Shown: positions 49,284-58,895 of the stretch, in pieces
Layout of the letters: each line of letters begins with the position of its first letter
Numbering within the stretch: position 1 is the first letter of the stretch
DNA from: Bradyrhizobiaceae bacterium
Lineage (GTDB): Bacteria > Pseudomonadota > Alphaproteobacteria > Rhizobiales > Aestuariivirgaceae
Reading direction: 5' to 3'
Assembly: GCA_947475225.1 (NCBI GenBank)
Contig: CANJMQ010000003.1
Span: 1-64,000, forward strand
DNA: 64,000 nucleotides
Notes under the pieces: generated by a model
The model's input: only the letters and a program-made list of their open reading frames with translations
Database searches by the model: none
Told to the model about the DNA's origin: nothing
Translations under genes and position numbers: made by a program

Positions 49284-50626
49284 CAGGCCTGACGGGCGAG
49301 GTAGTGCTCCAGCCAATGGATGTCGTAGTGGCCGTCGATGATGTCCGGCTCGGCGAGCAGCTGCTGGAACAGCGGAATTGTCGTTTCGATGCCTTCGACG
49401 ACGAACTCGCTCAGCGCGCGCTTCAGACGCATCATGCACTCGGTGCGGCTCTTGCCGGAGACGATCAGTTTGCCGATGAGGCTGTCGTAGTAGGGCGGGA
49501 TGCGGTAGCCGGCATAGAGCGCGGAGTCGACACGCACGCCGAGGCCACCCGGGAAATGCACCGCGTCCACCCGGCCCGGCGAGGGCGCGAAGGTTCTCGG
49601 ATTTTCCGCATTGATGCGGCACTCGATGGCGTGGCCGGAAAAGGAGATATCTGACTGCGTATAGGCGAGGTCTGCTCCTGACGCGACCCGCAGTTGCTCC
49701 TGCACCAGGTCGAGCCCCGTGATCGCTTCCGTCACCGGGTGCTCCACCTGCAGGCGCGTGTTCATCTCGATGAAATAGAACTCGCCGTTTTCATAGAGGA
49801 ACTCGATGGTGCCCACGCCCTCGTAGCCAAGCTTCTCCATGGCGCGTGCCACGCGGCCGCCAATCTCGTCGCGCTGCGTGGCGTTGAGGGCAGGCGAATG
49901 CGCCTCTTCGAGGATCTTCTGGTGCCGGCGCTGCAGCGAACAGTCGCGCTCGCCGAGGTGAATGGCGCGGCCTTTGCCGTCACCCAGCACCTGGATCTCG
50001 ATGTGGCGGGGCTTCTCGAGATACTTCTCGATATACACGTCGCCATTGCCGAAGGCGGCCCTCGCTTCCGACTGCGCGGTGCTCATCGCCAGCTCGAGAT
50101 CGGCCTCGCTGCGGGCAACCTTCATGCCGCGCCCGCCGCCGCCGGCGGTGGCCTTGATGATGACCGGGTAGCCAATGTCCCTGGCAACCTTCTTTGCCTC
50201 GTCGATGTCACCCACGCCACCTTCCGAGCCCGGCACAACCGGGATGCCCAGTTGCTGCGCGGTGATCTTTGCGGTGATCTTGTCCCCCATCATGCGGATG
50301 TGTTCGGCAGAAGGGCCGATGAACTTTACGCCATGCTCGGTCAGGATGTCCGCGAAGCGGGCGTTCTCCGACAGGAAACCATAGCCAGGGTGCACCGCTT
50401 CCGCACCGGTGATCTCGCAGGCCGCGACGATGGCGGGTATGTTGAGGTAGCTGTCGCGCGCCGGCGGCGGCCCGATGCATACGCTCTCGTCGGCGAGCCG
50501 GACATGCATGGCATCGGCATCGGCGGTAGAATGGACGGCCACCGTCTGGATGCCGAGTTCGCGGCAGGCACGCAGCACGCGGAGTGCGATTTCACCCCGG
50601 TTGGCTATGAGGACCTTGTCGAACAT
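49283..50626 (-). CDS. accC: Acetyl-CoA carboxylase biotin carboxylase subunit
   Basis: 447 residues. Carboxylates the biotin on AccB using ATP and bicarbonate, the first half of malonyl-CoA formation. Landmarks: [39 protein letters not shown]-grasp loop [42 protein letters not shown] (catalytic Arg/Glu region) and [16 protein letters not shown]. Second gene of the accB-accC operon, six bases after accB. Confidence 0.97.
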   Translation of the reverse strand: MFDKVLIANRGEIALRVLRACRELGIQTVAVHSTADADAMHVRLADESVCIGPPPARDSYLNIPAIVAACEITGAEAVHPGYGFLSENARFADILTEHGVKFIGPSAEHIRMMGDKITAKITAQQLGIPVVPGSEGGVGDIDEAKKVARDIGYPVIIKATAGGGGRGMKVARSEADLELAMSTAQSEARAAFGNGDVYIEKYLEKPRHIEIQVLGDGKGRAIHLGERDCSLQRRHQKILEEAHSPALNATQRDEIGGRVARAMEKLGYEGVGTIEFLYENGEFYFIEMNTRLQVEHPVTEAITGLDLVQEQLRVASGADLAYTQSDISFSGHAIECRINAENPRTFAPSPGRVDAVHFPGGLGVRVDSALYAGYRIPPYYDSLIGKLIVSGKSRTECMMRLKRALSEFVVEGIETTIPLFQQLLAEPDIIDGHYDIHWLEHYLARQA

Positions 50627-50632
50627 CTGGTT

Positions 50633-51133
50633 CTACTCGATCGCCACGAGGGGTTCGCCGTATTCGACCGGATGGCCGTTGTCGACGTAGATCGCCGTCA
50701 CTCTGCCGGCACGGGGCGCATGAATCTGGTTCATCGTCTTCATGGCTTCGATGATCAGCAGCGTCTGGCCTTCCTTCACCGTGGCGCCGACCTCGATGAA
50801 GTTCGCCGCACCGGGTGAGGGCGCCATGTAGACGGTGCCGACCATCGGCGACTTCACCGTGCCCGGGAGTTCGGCATTGGCTTTGGGTGCAGCAACAGCG
50901 GCGGAGGCCTCATGCGGGGCGGCGGAATGGGCATGCATTGCCGGGGCCGGTGGCGGGGCTGCCATGGTGGCTACTGTCGTCAGCTGCTTGGCGACCCGGA
51001 ACTTGGTGCCCTTGCGGTCAAGCTCGATCTCGCTCAGGCCCGTGTCATTGAGAATTTCCGCCAGGCTGGCGATCAGCTCAAGATCGGGATCGTTGAGCGC
51101 GGTCTTGGACGATGCCTTTTTCGACGGGGGCAT
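50633..51133 (-). CDS. accB: Biotin carboxyl carrier protein of acetyl-CoA carboxylase
   Basis: 166 residues. N-terminal domain [27 protein letters not shown], an Ala/Pro/His-rich flexible linker ([19 protein letters not shown]), and a C-terminal biotinyl domain [15 protein letters not shown]...[12 protein letters not shown], with biotin on the Lys of EAMKTMN. Three bases follow the aroQ stop, so aroQ-accB-accC-aat form one operon. Confidence 0.97.
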   Translation of the reverse strand: MPPSKKASSKTALNDPDLELIASLAEILNDTGLSEIELDRKGTKFRVAKQLTTVATMAAPPPAPAMHAHSAAPHEASAAVAAPKANAELPGTVKSPMVGTVYMAPSPGAANFIEVGATVKEGQTLLIIEAMKTMNQIHAPRAGRVTAIYVDNGHPVEYGEPLVAIE

Positions 51134-51136
51134 TGG

Positions 51137-51586
51137 TCAACCCTTCTTGTTCGCGATGATGATGGAATGGAGTGCGGTCAGCGCAAGCACATAGCTTTCG
51201 GTGCCGAAGCCGCAGATGACGCCGTTGACGGCGGGCGCAATGAGGCTGGTGTGCCGGAAAGCCTCACGCTTGTAGACGTTGGAAAGATGCAACTCCACGC
51301 AAGGAAGGTCGGCGGCCTTCAGTGCGTCGTGCAGTGCCACGGAGGTGTGGGTATAGGCTCCGGCGTTGATGGCAATGCCGGAGGCCTTATCGCGTGCCTC
51401 GTGAATCCAGCTGACCAGTTCACCCTCGATGTTGCTCTGCCGGAAGTCGACGCTGAGGCCGAGCGAGGACGCGTGGTCGCGGCATCGCGTTTCCACGTCC
51501 TTCAGCGTCGCCGCTCCATAAATGGCCGGTTCCCGAAGACCGAGCAGGTTCAGGTTCGGGCCATTGAGCACAAAGACAGGTTTCAT
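51137..51586 (-). CDS. aroQ: 3-dehydroquinate dehydratase, type II
   Basis: 149 residues. Third step of the shikimate route. Motifs: VFVLNGPNLNLLGLREPAIYG (active-site loop with Arg/Tyr), FRQSNIEGELVSWIHEA, GIAINAGAYTHTSVALHDAL and VELHLSNVYKREAFRHTSLIAP with the catalytic His. Leads the accBC operon, a common alphaproteobacterial arrangement that pairs fatty-acid and aromatic synthesis. Confidence 0.96.
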   Translation of the reverse strand: MKPVFVLNGPNLNLLGLREPAIYGAATLKDVETRCRDHASSLGLSVDFRQSNIEGELVSWIHEARDKASGIAINAGAYTHTSVALHDALKAADLPCVELHLSNVYKREAFRHTSLIAPAVNGVICGFGTESYVLALTALHSIIIANKKG

Positions 51587-51666
51587 CGTCCCCCACGATT
51601 CCCCACGGGCGTCAGCGGTTTATAGGCTTTCACCGCGGCAGTTGGAAGCGGCCAGGGCCGCTGCCC

Positions 51667-52425
51667 TCAGCAGAGCTTGCAGCCGCCGCCCTTGCGGACC
51701 TCGTCGATCATCTGGGCCAGGCCGTCAGCCGGCAGGTAGCCGGGCGAGACCTTGTCGTCGATGACGAAACCTGGCGTGCCGTTGATGGCAAGCTGCTGGG
51801 CCAGCGCGTGGGTGTCGGCGAGTTCCTGGGCCACGGACGGGTCGGCCATGTCCTTCTTCAGCTTGGCCATGTCGATGCCCTGCTTGGCGGCGGTCTCGTC
51901 CACCACCTCCTTGGTGACCTTGCCCTCATGCTCGAACAGGGCCTTGTGCAGTTCCCAGTACTTGTTCTGCTTCTTGGCGGCGATGGCGGCCATGGCGGCG
52001 TAATCGGAGTCGCCCCCGAAGATCGGAAATTCCTTCAGCACGAAGCGCAGGTTCTTGTCATTGTCGAGAAGGGTCATGACTTCGGGGAAGCCCTTCTTGC
52101 ACCAGCCGCAGTTGTAGTCGAAGAACTCGACCATGGTGACGTCGCCCTTCGGGTTTCCGGCAACATAGTCAGCGGGTGAGTGGAATATCTGCTGGGCGTT
52201 GGACTGCAGCACCGCGGTGCGCTGTTCGCCTTCCTTCTGCTGCTGCTTGGCCTCCAGCGCCTTGGAGACGTCGAGCAGAACCTCCGGATTTTCGATAAGG
52301 TACTCGCGGACGATCTCGCCGATGTCCTTTTTCTGGGCATCGGTGAAGCTGCCATCGGCGAAGGCGGCCGAGGTGACGGCCAGCATGGCGGTCGCGAAGG
52401 CGGCAAGTCGGAAGCGGAAAGTCAT
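51667..52425 (-). CDS. DsbA-family thiol-disulfide oxidoreductase (Com1/ScsC-like)
   Basis: 252 residues with signal peptide MTFRFRLAAFATAMLAVTSAAFA. An N-terminal helical segment (FTDAQKKDIGEIVREYLIENPEVLLDVSKALE) as in Com1 and trimeric ScsC-type proteins is followed by a thioredoxin fold with the active site FFDYNCGWCKKGFPE (CGWC) and the cis-Pro in INGTPGFVID. It probably oxidises or isomerises periplasmic proteins; the N-terminal stalk suggests oligomerisation. It follows the M48 gene by 63 bases on the same strand. Confidence 0.92.
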   Translation of the reverse strand: MTFRFRLAAFATAMLAVTSAAFADGSFTDAQKKDIGEIVREYLIENPEVLLDVSKALEAKQQQKEGEQRTAVLQSNAQQIFHSPADYVAGNPKGDVTMVEFFDYNCGWCKKGFPEVMTLLDNDKNLRFVLKEFPIFGGDSDYAAMAAIAAKKQNKYWELHKALFEHEGKVTKEVVDETAAKQGIDMAKLKKDMADPSVAQELADTHALAQQLAINGTPGFVIDDKVSPGYLPADGLAQMIDEVRKGGGCKLC

Positions 52426-52488
52426 CGTGTATCGTCCTCTTGGTTCGGTTTTCTCTTAGCCGCTAAGCGGCCTTTCAGTCCATCTCGG

Positions 52489-53874
52489 TCAGCGCCCGGC
52501 AAAGCTCATCACGTCGCTGGCCCTTGTCCATTCGGGTGTTCCGGTCTTGAAGGCGGCCTGTGCGGATTTGGCCTTCTCCATTGCCAGTTTCATGTCGCCC
52601 ATCAGCAGCGCCGCCTGGGCGGTGGCCAGTTCGGCGCGCGGCACGTCGCCGGTCTGGGCATAGGCGCGGGCCAGCAGGCGGTACGTTTCGGCGGTCTCGC
52701 CCTCGCTGCGCTGCGCCTGGCGCAGCAGCTTGATCGCCTCACGGGCATTGGCCGGCGTCTCGGTGTCGATGAAGGCCTGGGCCGCGAGAATCTGGATGAG
52801 GCCGTTGCTGGGCAGCAGGTCGAGCGCTTTCTTCACCGGCACAGCGGCTTCTGCCGCGCGGCCGTTTTCGAGCAGGGCCTGTGCCTTCAGTTCCCAGAAA
52901 TAGGGGTTCTCTGGCAGGTCCCTGGTCAGGCTGTCGATGATCGGCAGGGCGTTCTTGATGTCGCCCCTGCGGAACATGGCGATGGCGCGGGCATAGCGCG
53001 CCGGCATTGACTGATCGGAGGCGGGATATTTCTGCATCACCGCCTGCGCCCCGCCGATGTAGCCGGTGAGCTTTGCCTGCACCAACTGGTGGCGCAGGAT
53101 CAGGGCGGGCGGGTCCTTGGCGTCCCAGTAGGGTGACTTCTGGGCCTCGACCTCGAGGTTGCGGATGCGGTCCAGCGGCATGGGGTGCGACATCACATAG
53201 GGATCGACGTCGGCGAGTGCCGCGATGTTCTCGCTCGCCAGCTTCTCGAACAGCGTGATCATGCCTTTGGCGGACTGGTGCGTCTCGTTGAGGAACGTCA
53301 GCGCCGCCTGGTCGGCGGAGGATTCCATGCCGCGCGCATAGGTGAGGAAGTTCCGCTGCGCCAGACCTGTGCTGCCGATCATCAGGCCCTGTCCCGCCTG
53401 GGCTACCTCGCCATTGCCTGCAGCGACCCCCCCGGCGATGGCCGCGAGGCCGAGCAGCATGCCGATGATCTGGGTATAGTTGGCCGAGTCGATTTCAACG
53501 CCCATGCGCGCCAGATGGCCGCCGGCGATGTGGCCGGTCTCATGGGCCAGCACGCCAATCACCTCGTTGGGCGTACTCGCCTGCATGATAAGACCGGTGT
53601 TGACAAATATGCGCTGGCCACCGGCCACGAATGCGTTGATGTGGTGGTCGTTCAGCACATAGACCTTCACCGCCCTGGGATTGATCCCGGCTGCCTTGAA
53701 GATCGGGCGCGTATAGAGGCGGAGCAGGCCCTCGATTTCAGCATCCCTGATAACGGGCAGCGGCTTCTGCCGCTGTTGAGCCGCCTCGGACCCGACGAGA
53801 CAGATGCTCATGAACGCCATCAGCACCGCCATCAGGCGGACCGTCGCGCGATATAGCGTCCCTGTTCCGTACAT
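52489..53874 (-). CDS. M48 metalloprotease with TPR C-terminus (BepA/YfgC-like)
   Basis: 461 residues. An N-terminal hydrophobic export signal (LMAVLMAFMSICLVGSEA) precedes an M48 domain with zinc motif LAHETGHIAGGH and the third ligand Glu in GMESSADQAA. After HPMPLDRIRNLEVEAQ comes a tetratricopeptide region (ARYARAIAMFRRGD, NPYFWELKAQALLENGRAAEA, AETYRLLARAYAQTG). This arrangement matches BepA, the periplasmic quality-control protease and chaperone for LptD and the BAM complex. Adjacent to rne across a perfect hairpin. Confidence 0.92.
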   Translation of the reverse strand: MYGTGTLYRATVRLMAVLMAFMSICLVGSEAAQQRQKPLPVIRDAEIEGLLRLYTRPIFKAAGINPRAVKVYVLNDHHINAFVAGGQRIFVNTGLIMQASTPNEVIGVLAHETGHIAGGHLARMGVEIDSANYTQIIGMLLGLAAIAGGVAAGNGEVAQAGQGLMIGSTGLAQRNFLTYARGMESSADQAALTFLNETHQSAKGMITLFEKLASENIAALADVDPYVMSHPMPLDRIRNLEVEAQKSPYWDAKDPPALILRHQLVQAKLTGYIGGAQAVMQKYPASDQSMPARYARAIAMFRRGDIKNALPIIDSLTRDLPENPYFWELKAQALLENGRAAEAAVPVKKALDLLPSNGLIQILAAQAFIDTETPANAREAIKLLRQAQRSEGETAETYRLLARAYAQTGDVPRAELATAQAALLMGDMKLAMEKAKSAQAAFKTGTPEWTRASDVMSFAGR

Positions 53875-53937
53875 TGGTTGTTGCCCTCTCGGCCCGTCAA
53901 TCGGGTGAGAATGAGGCGAGTTTGAGGCCCGGCGGAC

Positions 53938-53970
53938 ATTGGTCAGCCGGCCAATGGCCGGCTGACCAAT
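53938..53970. repeat. Perfect 15-base inverted repeat between rne and M48 gene
   Basis: ATTGGTCAGCCGGCC-AAT-GGCCGGCTGACCAAT, a perfect stem with a three-base loop, 7 bases past the rne stop. There is no T-tract, so it may be an RNA-stabilising or processing hairpin or a terminator of the non-canonical kind. Confidence 0.7.
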
Positions 53971-53976
53971 TTGTCA

Positions 53977-56868
53977 TCAGCGCTTGCTCCACCAACCGGA
54001 CTTCCGTTCCACGGCGGCGGGGGTCACGGTGGGGGCAGGCGGTTGCCACCGGCGCGGTTCGGCGGAGGCCGGGGCTTCGGCCACGGGTTGCGGGGCAGCC
54101 ACCGGTGCAGGAGCAGGGGCCGGTGAAGGAGTCGGGGCCGGAACAGGGGCCGCAGCCGGAGCGGCTTCGAAATCCGCCTCGGCAGCTGGTTCAGCGGCGA
54201 CGTCGGGGCGCTCCTCTGGGCGTCCGCGGTCCTCGCCACGCGGGCGGTCACGATCGCGGTTGCGGCCAAAGCGGTCGCGGCGGCCACGGCCACGGCGCGG
54301 TCGTCCGCCGTCGGAGCCTTCCTCGCCCTCGGCCGCGGGTGCGGCGCCGGTTGGTTCATCGCTTGCGTCGGTGACGGAAGCCTCCTCGCCCTCACCGTCC
54401 TCGTCGGACTCGATGCCAGGTTGATCGCCGAGACCCGGGATGTCGTTGCCCTGGGCATCCTGTGTCGGTTGTTCGTCGCGACCACGTCCACCACGGCGCC
54501 CACGGCGCCGGCGGCGCCGGCGCCCACCTTCACGTTCTGCGCCATTGCCGTTCTGGCGTTCCTCGCCCGAGGCCTCGCTGGTCTCCTCCGATTCATTTTC
54601 GTCGTCGGCCTCGTTTTCGATCTCGCTGGCCTCGACCTCGATCTCCTCGTCCTCGTCCTCGAAGGCAGAGTCCATGCGCACCGGTGCCGCCATCACCTTG
54701 CGCGGCGGAATGTTACGCTCAGGAGCCCTTTCGATCAGCGCCTGGGAGCCCTTGAACTCGTCGCTCGGCGTGATGAACACCGAGATGCCGTAAGTGGTCT
54801 CGATGGTCAGCAGGTTGTCGCGCTTCTCGTTCAGGATGTAGAAGGCGATCTCGCGCGTGCACTTGACCGTCAGGTTCTCGGGCTTGCGAGCGATGAGGTG
54901 CTCCTCGATCGCCCGCAGCACGGAGAGGCCGCAGGACGAGATGGAGCGGACGATGCCGCGGCCCTCGCAATGCGGGCAGGTGCGCGAGGATCCCTCCAGC
55001 AGACCCGGGCGCAGTCGCTGGCGCGACATCTCGAGCAAGCCGAAGTGGCTGATATGGCCAACCTGGATGCGCGCGCGGTCGTTCTTTAGCGCATCCTTCA
55101 GGCGGCGCTCGACGTTGCGGTTGTTGCGCTTCTCCTCCATGTCGATGAAGTCGATGACCACGAGGCCCGCAAGATCGCGCAGGCGCAGCTGGCGGGCAAT
55201 TTCGTCGGAGGCCTCGAGGTTGGTCTTGTAAGCCGTGTCCTCGATGTTGTGTTCGCGCGTTGCCTTGCCGGAGTTGATGTCGACCGCCACCAGCGCTTCC
55301 GTCTGGTTGATCACCATGTAGCCACCCGAAGGCAGCGTGACGGTGGGCGAGTAGAGCCCGTCGAGCTGGCTCTCCGCCTGGTAGCGTGAGAACAGCGGGC
55401 GTGAATCCTTGTACGGCTTCACGTTCTTGGCGTGGCTCGGCATCAGCATCTTCATGAAGTCTTTCACTTCACGATAGGCTTCGTCGCCCTCGACGATCAC
55501 CTCGTCGACGTCCTTGGTGTAGAGGTCGCGGATGGCGCGCTTCACCAGGCTGCCTTCCTCATAGACGAGGGCAGGGGCCTGGCTCTTCAGCGTCAGGTCG
55601 CGGACGCTCTCCCACAGCCGGAGCAGGTAGTCATAGTCGCGCTTGATTTCGGTCTTGGTACGCTGGGCACCAGCGGTGCGGACGATGAGGCCCATGCCCT
55701 GCGGCACCTCGATCTCCTTCACCATGTCCTTGAGGCGGCGGCGGTCGCCCGAATCGGTGATCTTGCGGGAAATGCCGCCACCGCGCGCGGTGTTGGGCAT
55801 CAGCACGCAGTAGCGGCCGGCGAGAGAGAGATATGTGGTGAGGGCGGCACCCTTGTTGCCGCGCTCTTCCTTGACCACCTGCACCAGGATCACCTGGCGG
55901 CGCTTGATCACTTCCTGGATCTTGTATTGCTTGCGCTGAACCTTGCGGCGGCGCTGCGGCACTTCTTCCAGTGCGTCCTCGGCGCCGATCGATTCGACAT
56001 GGACCGCTTCCGGGTCCTCGCCCACGTCCTCGACGCCATTGCCAAGTTCGCCGGGCATGCCGTGCTGGATCTGCGGGACAGGGGCCGCAGCCTCGACTTC
56101 CGCGTCGGTGGGCGGTTCGGCTTCGGGGTTCGGCTCGCTCAGGCGGGCTTCGATCTGTGCTTCGGGCTCGGAAGCCTCGGAGCCATTTTCCACGGGTTCG
56201 GAGACCGAAGGGTCCTCGTGGTTCGTCGACATCGGCTCGGCGCGCGGCGGCGTGTCGTCGCCGTCCTCGTCGTCCTCGTCATGATATTCAACGGACTCGC
56301 CCTCGATCACCTCGGACTCTGACATGTCGAGGACATGCGACTCCGGGCTCTCGTCTTCATTGGTCTCGGGGCTGTGGTCCTCGGCGTAGGAGTCATCCCC
56401 CACCGCCTCGGCGTCATCGGCATATTCGGGCTCGGAGATTTCCTCCACGCCGCCTTCGGTGTTTTCCTCACCGCGCGGGCCACGGCGACCGCCCCGACCA
56501 CGGTCACGGTCGCGCCCACGGGTTCGACGGCGGCCATTGCCCTCGCCCTCGTCGTCCTCGTCCTCAGCCTCGCGGGCGTGCTCTTCCTCTTCCGCCTGCA
56601 GCAGCGCCATGCGGTCGGCGAGCGGGATCTGGTAATAGTCGGGGTGGATTTCCGCGAAAGCCAGGAACCCATGGCGGTTGCCGCCATATTCCACGAAGGC
56701 CGCCTGCAGCGACGGCTCAACGCGCGTCACCTTGGCGAGGTAGATATTGCCCTTCAGTTGCCGGCGTGCGGCGCTTTCGAAATCGAATTCCTCGATGCGA
56801 TTGCCCTTGAGGACCACAACGCGGGTCTCTTCGGGGTGGCTGGCATCGATGAGCATCTTGCTGCCCAT
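53977..56868 (-). CDS. rne: Ribonuclease E
   Basis: Central mRNA-decay endonuclease, 963 residues. The S1 domain (KGNIYLAKVTRVEPSLQAAFVEYGGNRHGFL) is interrupted after residue 90 by a charged, low-complexity insertion of about 200 residues (RRRTRGRDRDRGRGGRRG and acidic runs), then resumes at QVVKEERGNKGAALTTYLSL; this insertion is usual in alphaproteobacterial RNase E. The DNase-like catalytic region has AVDINSGKATREHNIEDTA and VVIDFIDMEEKRNNR (Asp residues), and the Zn-link is RTCPHCEGRG. The C-terminal third is disordered and rich in Arg, Glu and Pro, ending RKSGWWSKR, the degradosome scaffold. Confidence 0.96.
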   Translation of the reverse strand: MGSKMLIDASHPEETRVVVLKGNRIEEFDFESAARRQLKGNIYLAKVTRVEPSLQAAFVEYGGNRHGFLAFAEIHPDYYQIPLADRMALLQAEEEEHAREAEDEDDEGEGNGRRRTRGRDRDRGRGGRRGPRGEENTEGGVEEISEPEYADDAEAVGDDSYAEDHSPETNEDESPESHVLDMSESEVIEGESVEYHDEDDEDGDDTPPRAEPMSTNHEDPSVSEPVENGSEASEPEAQIEARLSEPNPEAEPPTDAEVEAAAPVPQIQHGMPGELGNGVEDVGEDPEAVHVESIGAEDALEEVPQRRRKVQRKQYKIQEVIKRRQVILVQVVKEERGNKGAALTTYLSLAGRYCVLMPNTARGGGISRKITDSGDRRRLKDMVKEIEVPQGMGLIVRTAGAQRTKTEIKRDYDYLLRLWESVRDLTLKSQAPALVYEEGSLVKRAIRDLYTKDVDEVIVEGDEAYREVKDFMKMLMPSHAKNVKPYKDSRPLFSRYQAESQLDGLYSPTVTLPSGGYMVINQTEALVAVDINSGKATREHNIEDTAYKTNLEASDEIARQLRLRDLAGLVVIDFIDMEEKRNNRNVERRLKDALKNDRARIQVGHISHFGLLEMSRQRLRPGLLEGSSRTCPHCEGRGIVRSISSCGLSVLRAIEEHLIARKPENLTVKCTREIAFYILNEKRDNLLTIETTYGISVFITPSDEFKGSQALIERAPERNIPPRKVMAAPVRMDSAFEDEDEEIEVEASEIENEADDENESEETSEASGEERQNGNGAEREGGRRRRRRRGRRGGRGRDEQPTQDAQGNDIPGLGDQPGIESDEDGEGEEASVTDASDEPTGAAPAAEGEEGSDGGRPRRGRGRRDRFGRNRDRDRPRGEDRGRPEERPDVAAEPAAEADFEAAPAAAPVPAPTPSPAPAPAPVAAPQPVAEAPASAEPRRWQPPAPTVTPAAVERKSGWWSKR

Positions 56869-57374
56869 GGGTCACGTCCTCTGCGCCAGCCCGGCAAGCT
56901 TGCCGATAGGTTCTCCGCTCCGGTGAGGAGACGCCTGTTGGAGATGCGGGTGCTGCAGCGCGAATGGGGCATGCGGGTCAAGCCAGAAGACGGAAGCAAA
57001 CAGGCGACGGGAGCCGGCTTTGCCCGGTCCTCGTTCAGCGCGCTCGTCATGGCGTGGGACATGCCCAGGATTTCCTTATGTTCCGGTTCAGCGGAACGGT
57101 TCAAATGGCGGATCCTTCCAAGGATCTCGCGCTTCGACCGCGTCGAGCGGGGGTGGCAGGAACTGCCTCCGGACCCACGCCTCTCGCGAAATTTTCCACC
57201 CGGGGTCGATTCTGCCGCGGATTCGCGGCCCTGACGCCCAGGAGACAGACACCTCTTATGGGTCAGGTGGCCAAATTGCAAGTTTCCTCTGAGGTGCGCA
57301 TCGCAACCATTGGTTAACCCTGCGGCCCTAGCCTCAGGCGGAAACTCGTACCCAAGCGCAGTGCCGCCCGTTCA
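56869..57374. other. rne leader and amidase promoter region
   Basis: 506 bases between divergent rne and the amidase. The rne side looks like a long structured 5' leader: a perfect palindrome CGGCAAGCTTGCCG at 56892-56905, just upstream of the ribosome-binding area, and a TCTCC...GGAGA stem-loop at about 56912-56931. E. coli rne is autoregulated through its leader; the same here is inference. Part of the region near 57280-57330 is more AT-rich and probably carries the amidase promoter. The minus-strand frame 56754-57281 was not accepted. Confidence 0.45.
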
Positions 57375-58634
57375 ATGATGCTCGCAACAGCCAGTTCCTG
57401 CCGCGTAGCCGCAGCCCGCCTGCTGCCTGGGCTAATTCTGGCTGCGCTGTTCCTGCTCACCGGGTTCCGCCTGCCCGCGGCCGATGCCGCGAACCTTCCG
57501 GTCGCCACGGCGGCCCGTGTCGCCGGTGATGAGACGCGCACCCGCTTCGTGGCCGACCTGACTGTGCCGGTCGGGTACACCGTTTACGTCATGGCCAACC
57601 CCTACCGGGTGATGATTGATCTGCCGCAGGTCTCCTTCTCCCTGCCGGAGGGGGCAGGCGACAACACGCGCGGCCTCGTCAAGCAGTACCGCTTCGGCCC
57701 GGTTGACGAGGGCCATTCCCGCATCGTGATCGACACCGACGGCCCGGTGCTGATCGACAAGGCCTTTCTTCTCAAGCCGAAGAAGGATGGCCAGCCCGCC
57801 CACATCGTTGTCGACATCGTCAGGACCACGAAGCAGGCCTTCGACGCCAAGCTCGCCGCCGAAGGCGACTCCGGCACCGCCGAGGCGGCCCCGGAGGACA
57901 CGCCCCCCGCGAGTGCTAGTGCTCCGGCCAACCCGCGTGATCGCAAGCTCGTGGTCATTGACCCTGGCCACGGCGGAATTGATCCCGGCGCCATCGGCAT
58001 GGGAAAGACCCGGGAGAAGGACGTCGTCCTGGCATTTGGCCTCAAGCTCAAGAAGGCTCTTGAGGCCGGCGGCACCATCGACGTGGTGATGACCCGTTCG
58101 GATGACACTTTCCTCACGTTGCGCGACCGGGTGAAGGTGGCGCGCGACAAGGAGGCGGACCTGTTCATTGCCATTCACGCCGACACGGTGCGTGGTGGTG
58201 ATGCGCGCGGTGCCACAATTTACACGCTGTCCGAGAAGGCCTCCGACGCCGAGGCTGAAGCCTTGGCCCACAAGGAAAACCGCGCCGACATCATCGCCGG
58301 CATCGACCTCGAGGCCGAGAACCAGGAAGTGACCGACATCCTGATCGACCTTGCCCAGCGCGAATCGAAGACCCATTCCCTCGTGTTCGCCAAGAAGGCG
58401 GTGGCTGAAATGTCACCGGTGACGGCCTTCACCGGCAAGCCCATGCGCTCGGCGGGGTTCATGGTGCTGAAGGCGGCTGACGTGCCCTCCGTGCTCATCG
58501 AACTGGGGTTCCTGTCGAGCAAGCAGGACGAGAGCCAGCTGACCTCGCCCGAATGGCAGCAGAAGGTGGCGGGCGCCATGGGCCGCGCCGTCGAGAAATA
58601 CTTCGCCACGCAACTTGCTGCCCGCACGCCCTGA
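57375..58634 (+). CDS. N-acetylmuramoyl-L-alanine amidase (AMIN + Amidase_3)
   Basis: 419 residues with signal peptide. N-terminal AMIN domain (RTRFVADLTVPVGYTVYVMANPYRVMIDLPQV) binds peptidoglycan; C-terminal zinc amidase has VVIDPGHGGIDPGAIG (His ligand), EKDVVLAFGLKLKKAL, MTRSDDTFLTLRDRV, ADLFIAIHADTV (His ligand) and VLIELGFLSSKQDE (catalytic Glu). This is the AmiC type that separates daughter cells and would be activated by a LytM protein such as the one at 8541. The order rne-amidase-PBP1A-prfB is conserved in alphaproteobacteria, with an extra gene here. Confidence 0.95.
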   Translation: MMLATASSCRVAAARLLPGLILAALFLLTGFRLPAADAANLPVATAARVAGDETRTRFVADLTVPVGYTVYVMANPYRVMIDLPQVSFSLPEGAGDNTRGLVKQYRFGPVDEGHSRIVIDTDGPVLIDKAFLLKPKKDGQPAHIVVDIVRTTKQAFDAKLAAEGDSGTAEAAPEDTPPASASAPANPRDRKLVVIDPGHGGIDPGAIGMGKTREKDVVLAFGLKLKKALEAGGTIDVVMTRSDDTFLTLRDRVKVARDKEADLFIAIHADTVRGGDARGATIYTLSEKASDAEAEALAHKENRADIIAGIDLEAENQEVTDILIDLAQRESKTHSLVFAKKAVAEMSPVTAFTGKPMRSAGFMVLKAADVPSVLIELGFLSSKQDESQLTSPEWQQKVAGAMGRAVEKYFATQLAARTP

Positions 58635-58714
58635 TCTAGGCATTGCGCCACTCCGATCGAGCATCGCAGATTTTTAAAGGACCGCGCTGGCATAATTGGA
58701 AATACTGAGTTTCC

Positions 58715-58743
58715 TTGTGGTTTTTACCTATGTATAGTAAAAT
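58715..58743 (+). promoter_or_regulatory. Candidate promoter of the cysteine-rich gene
   Basis: TTGTGG, 17-base spacer, TAAAAT, within an unusually AT-rich tract (58700-58760) in this GC-rich genome. It is 152 bases before the start codon at 58896, leaving a moderate leader. The match is moderate to good. Confidence 0.5.
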
Positions 58744-58895
58744 ATACTTATAGGTTCGTTGTGGACATCAGTTGCACCTGCACATAAACGTATCCAGCGG
58801 CTAACCTGATCCTGTTCCGTACTTTTCCTGCCGCTTTCCCCTTGGCGGAACCGGACTATTACAGCCAATTCGGGGGCATCCCGAGGAAGGGCAAC

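Noticed and set aside
48624-49622. 332-residue version of Aat
   Set aside because: The first 112 residues overlap accC and are not homologous; the true start is ATG 49283.
56754-57281. 175-residue minus-strand ORF in the rne leader
   Set aside because: It runs into rne in a different frame and shows no family sequence or signal; treated as leader.
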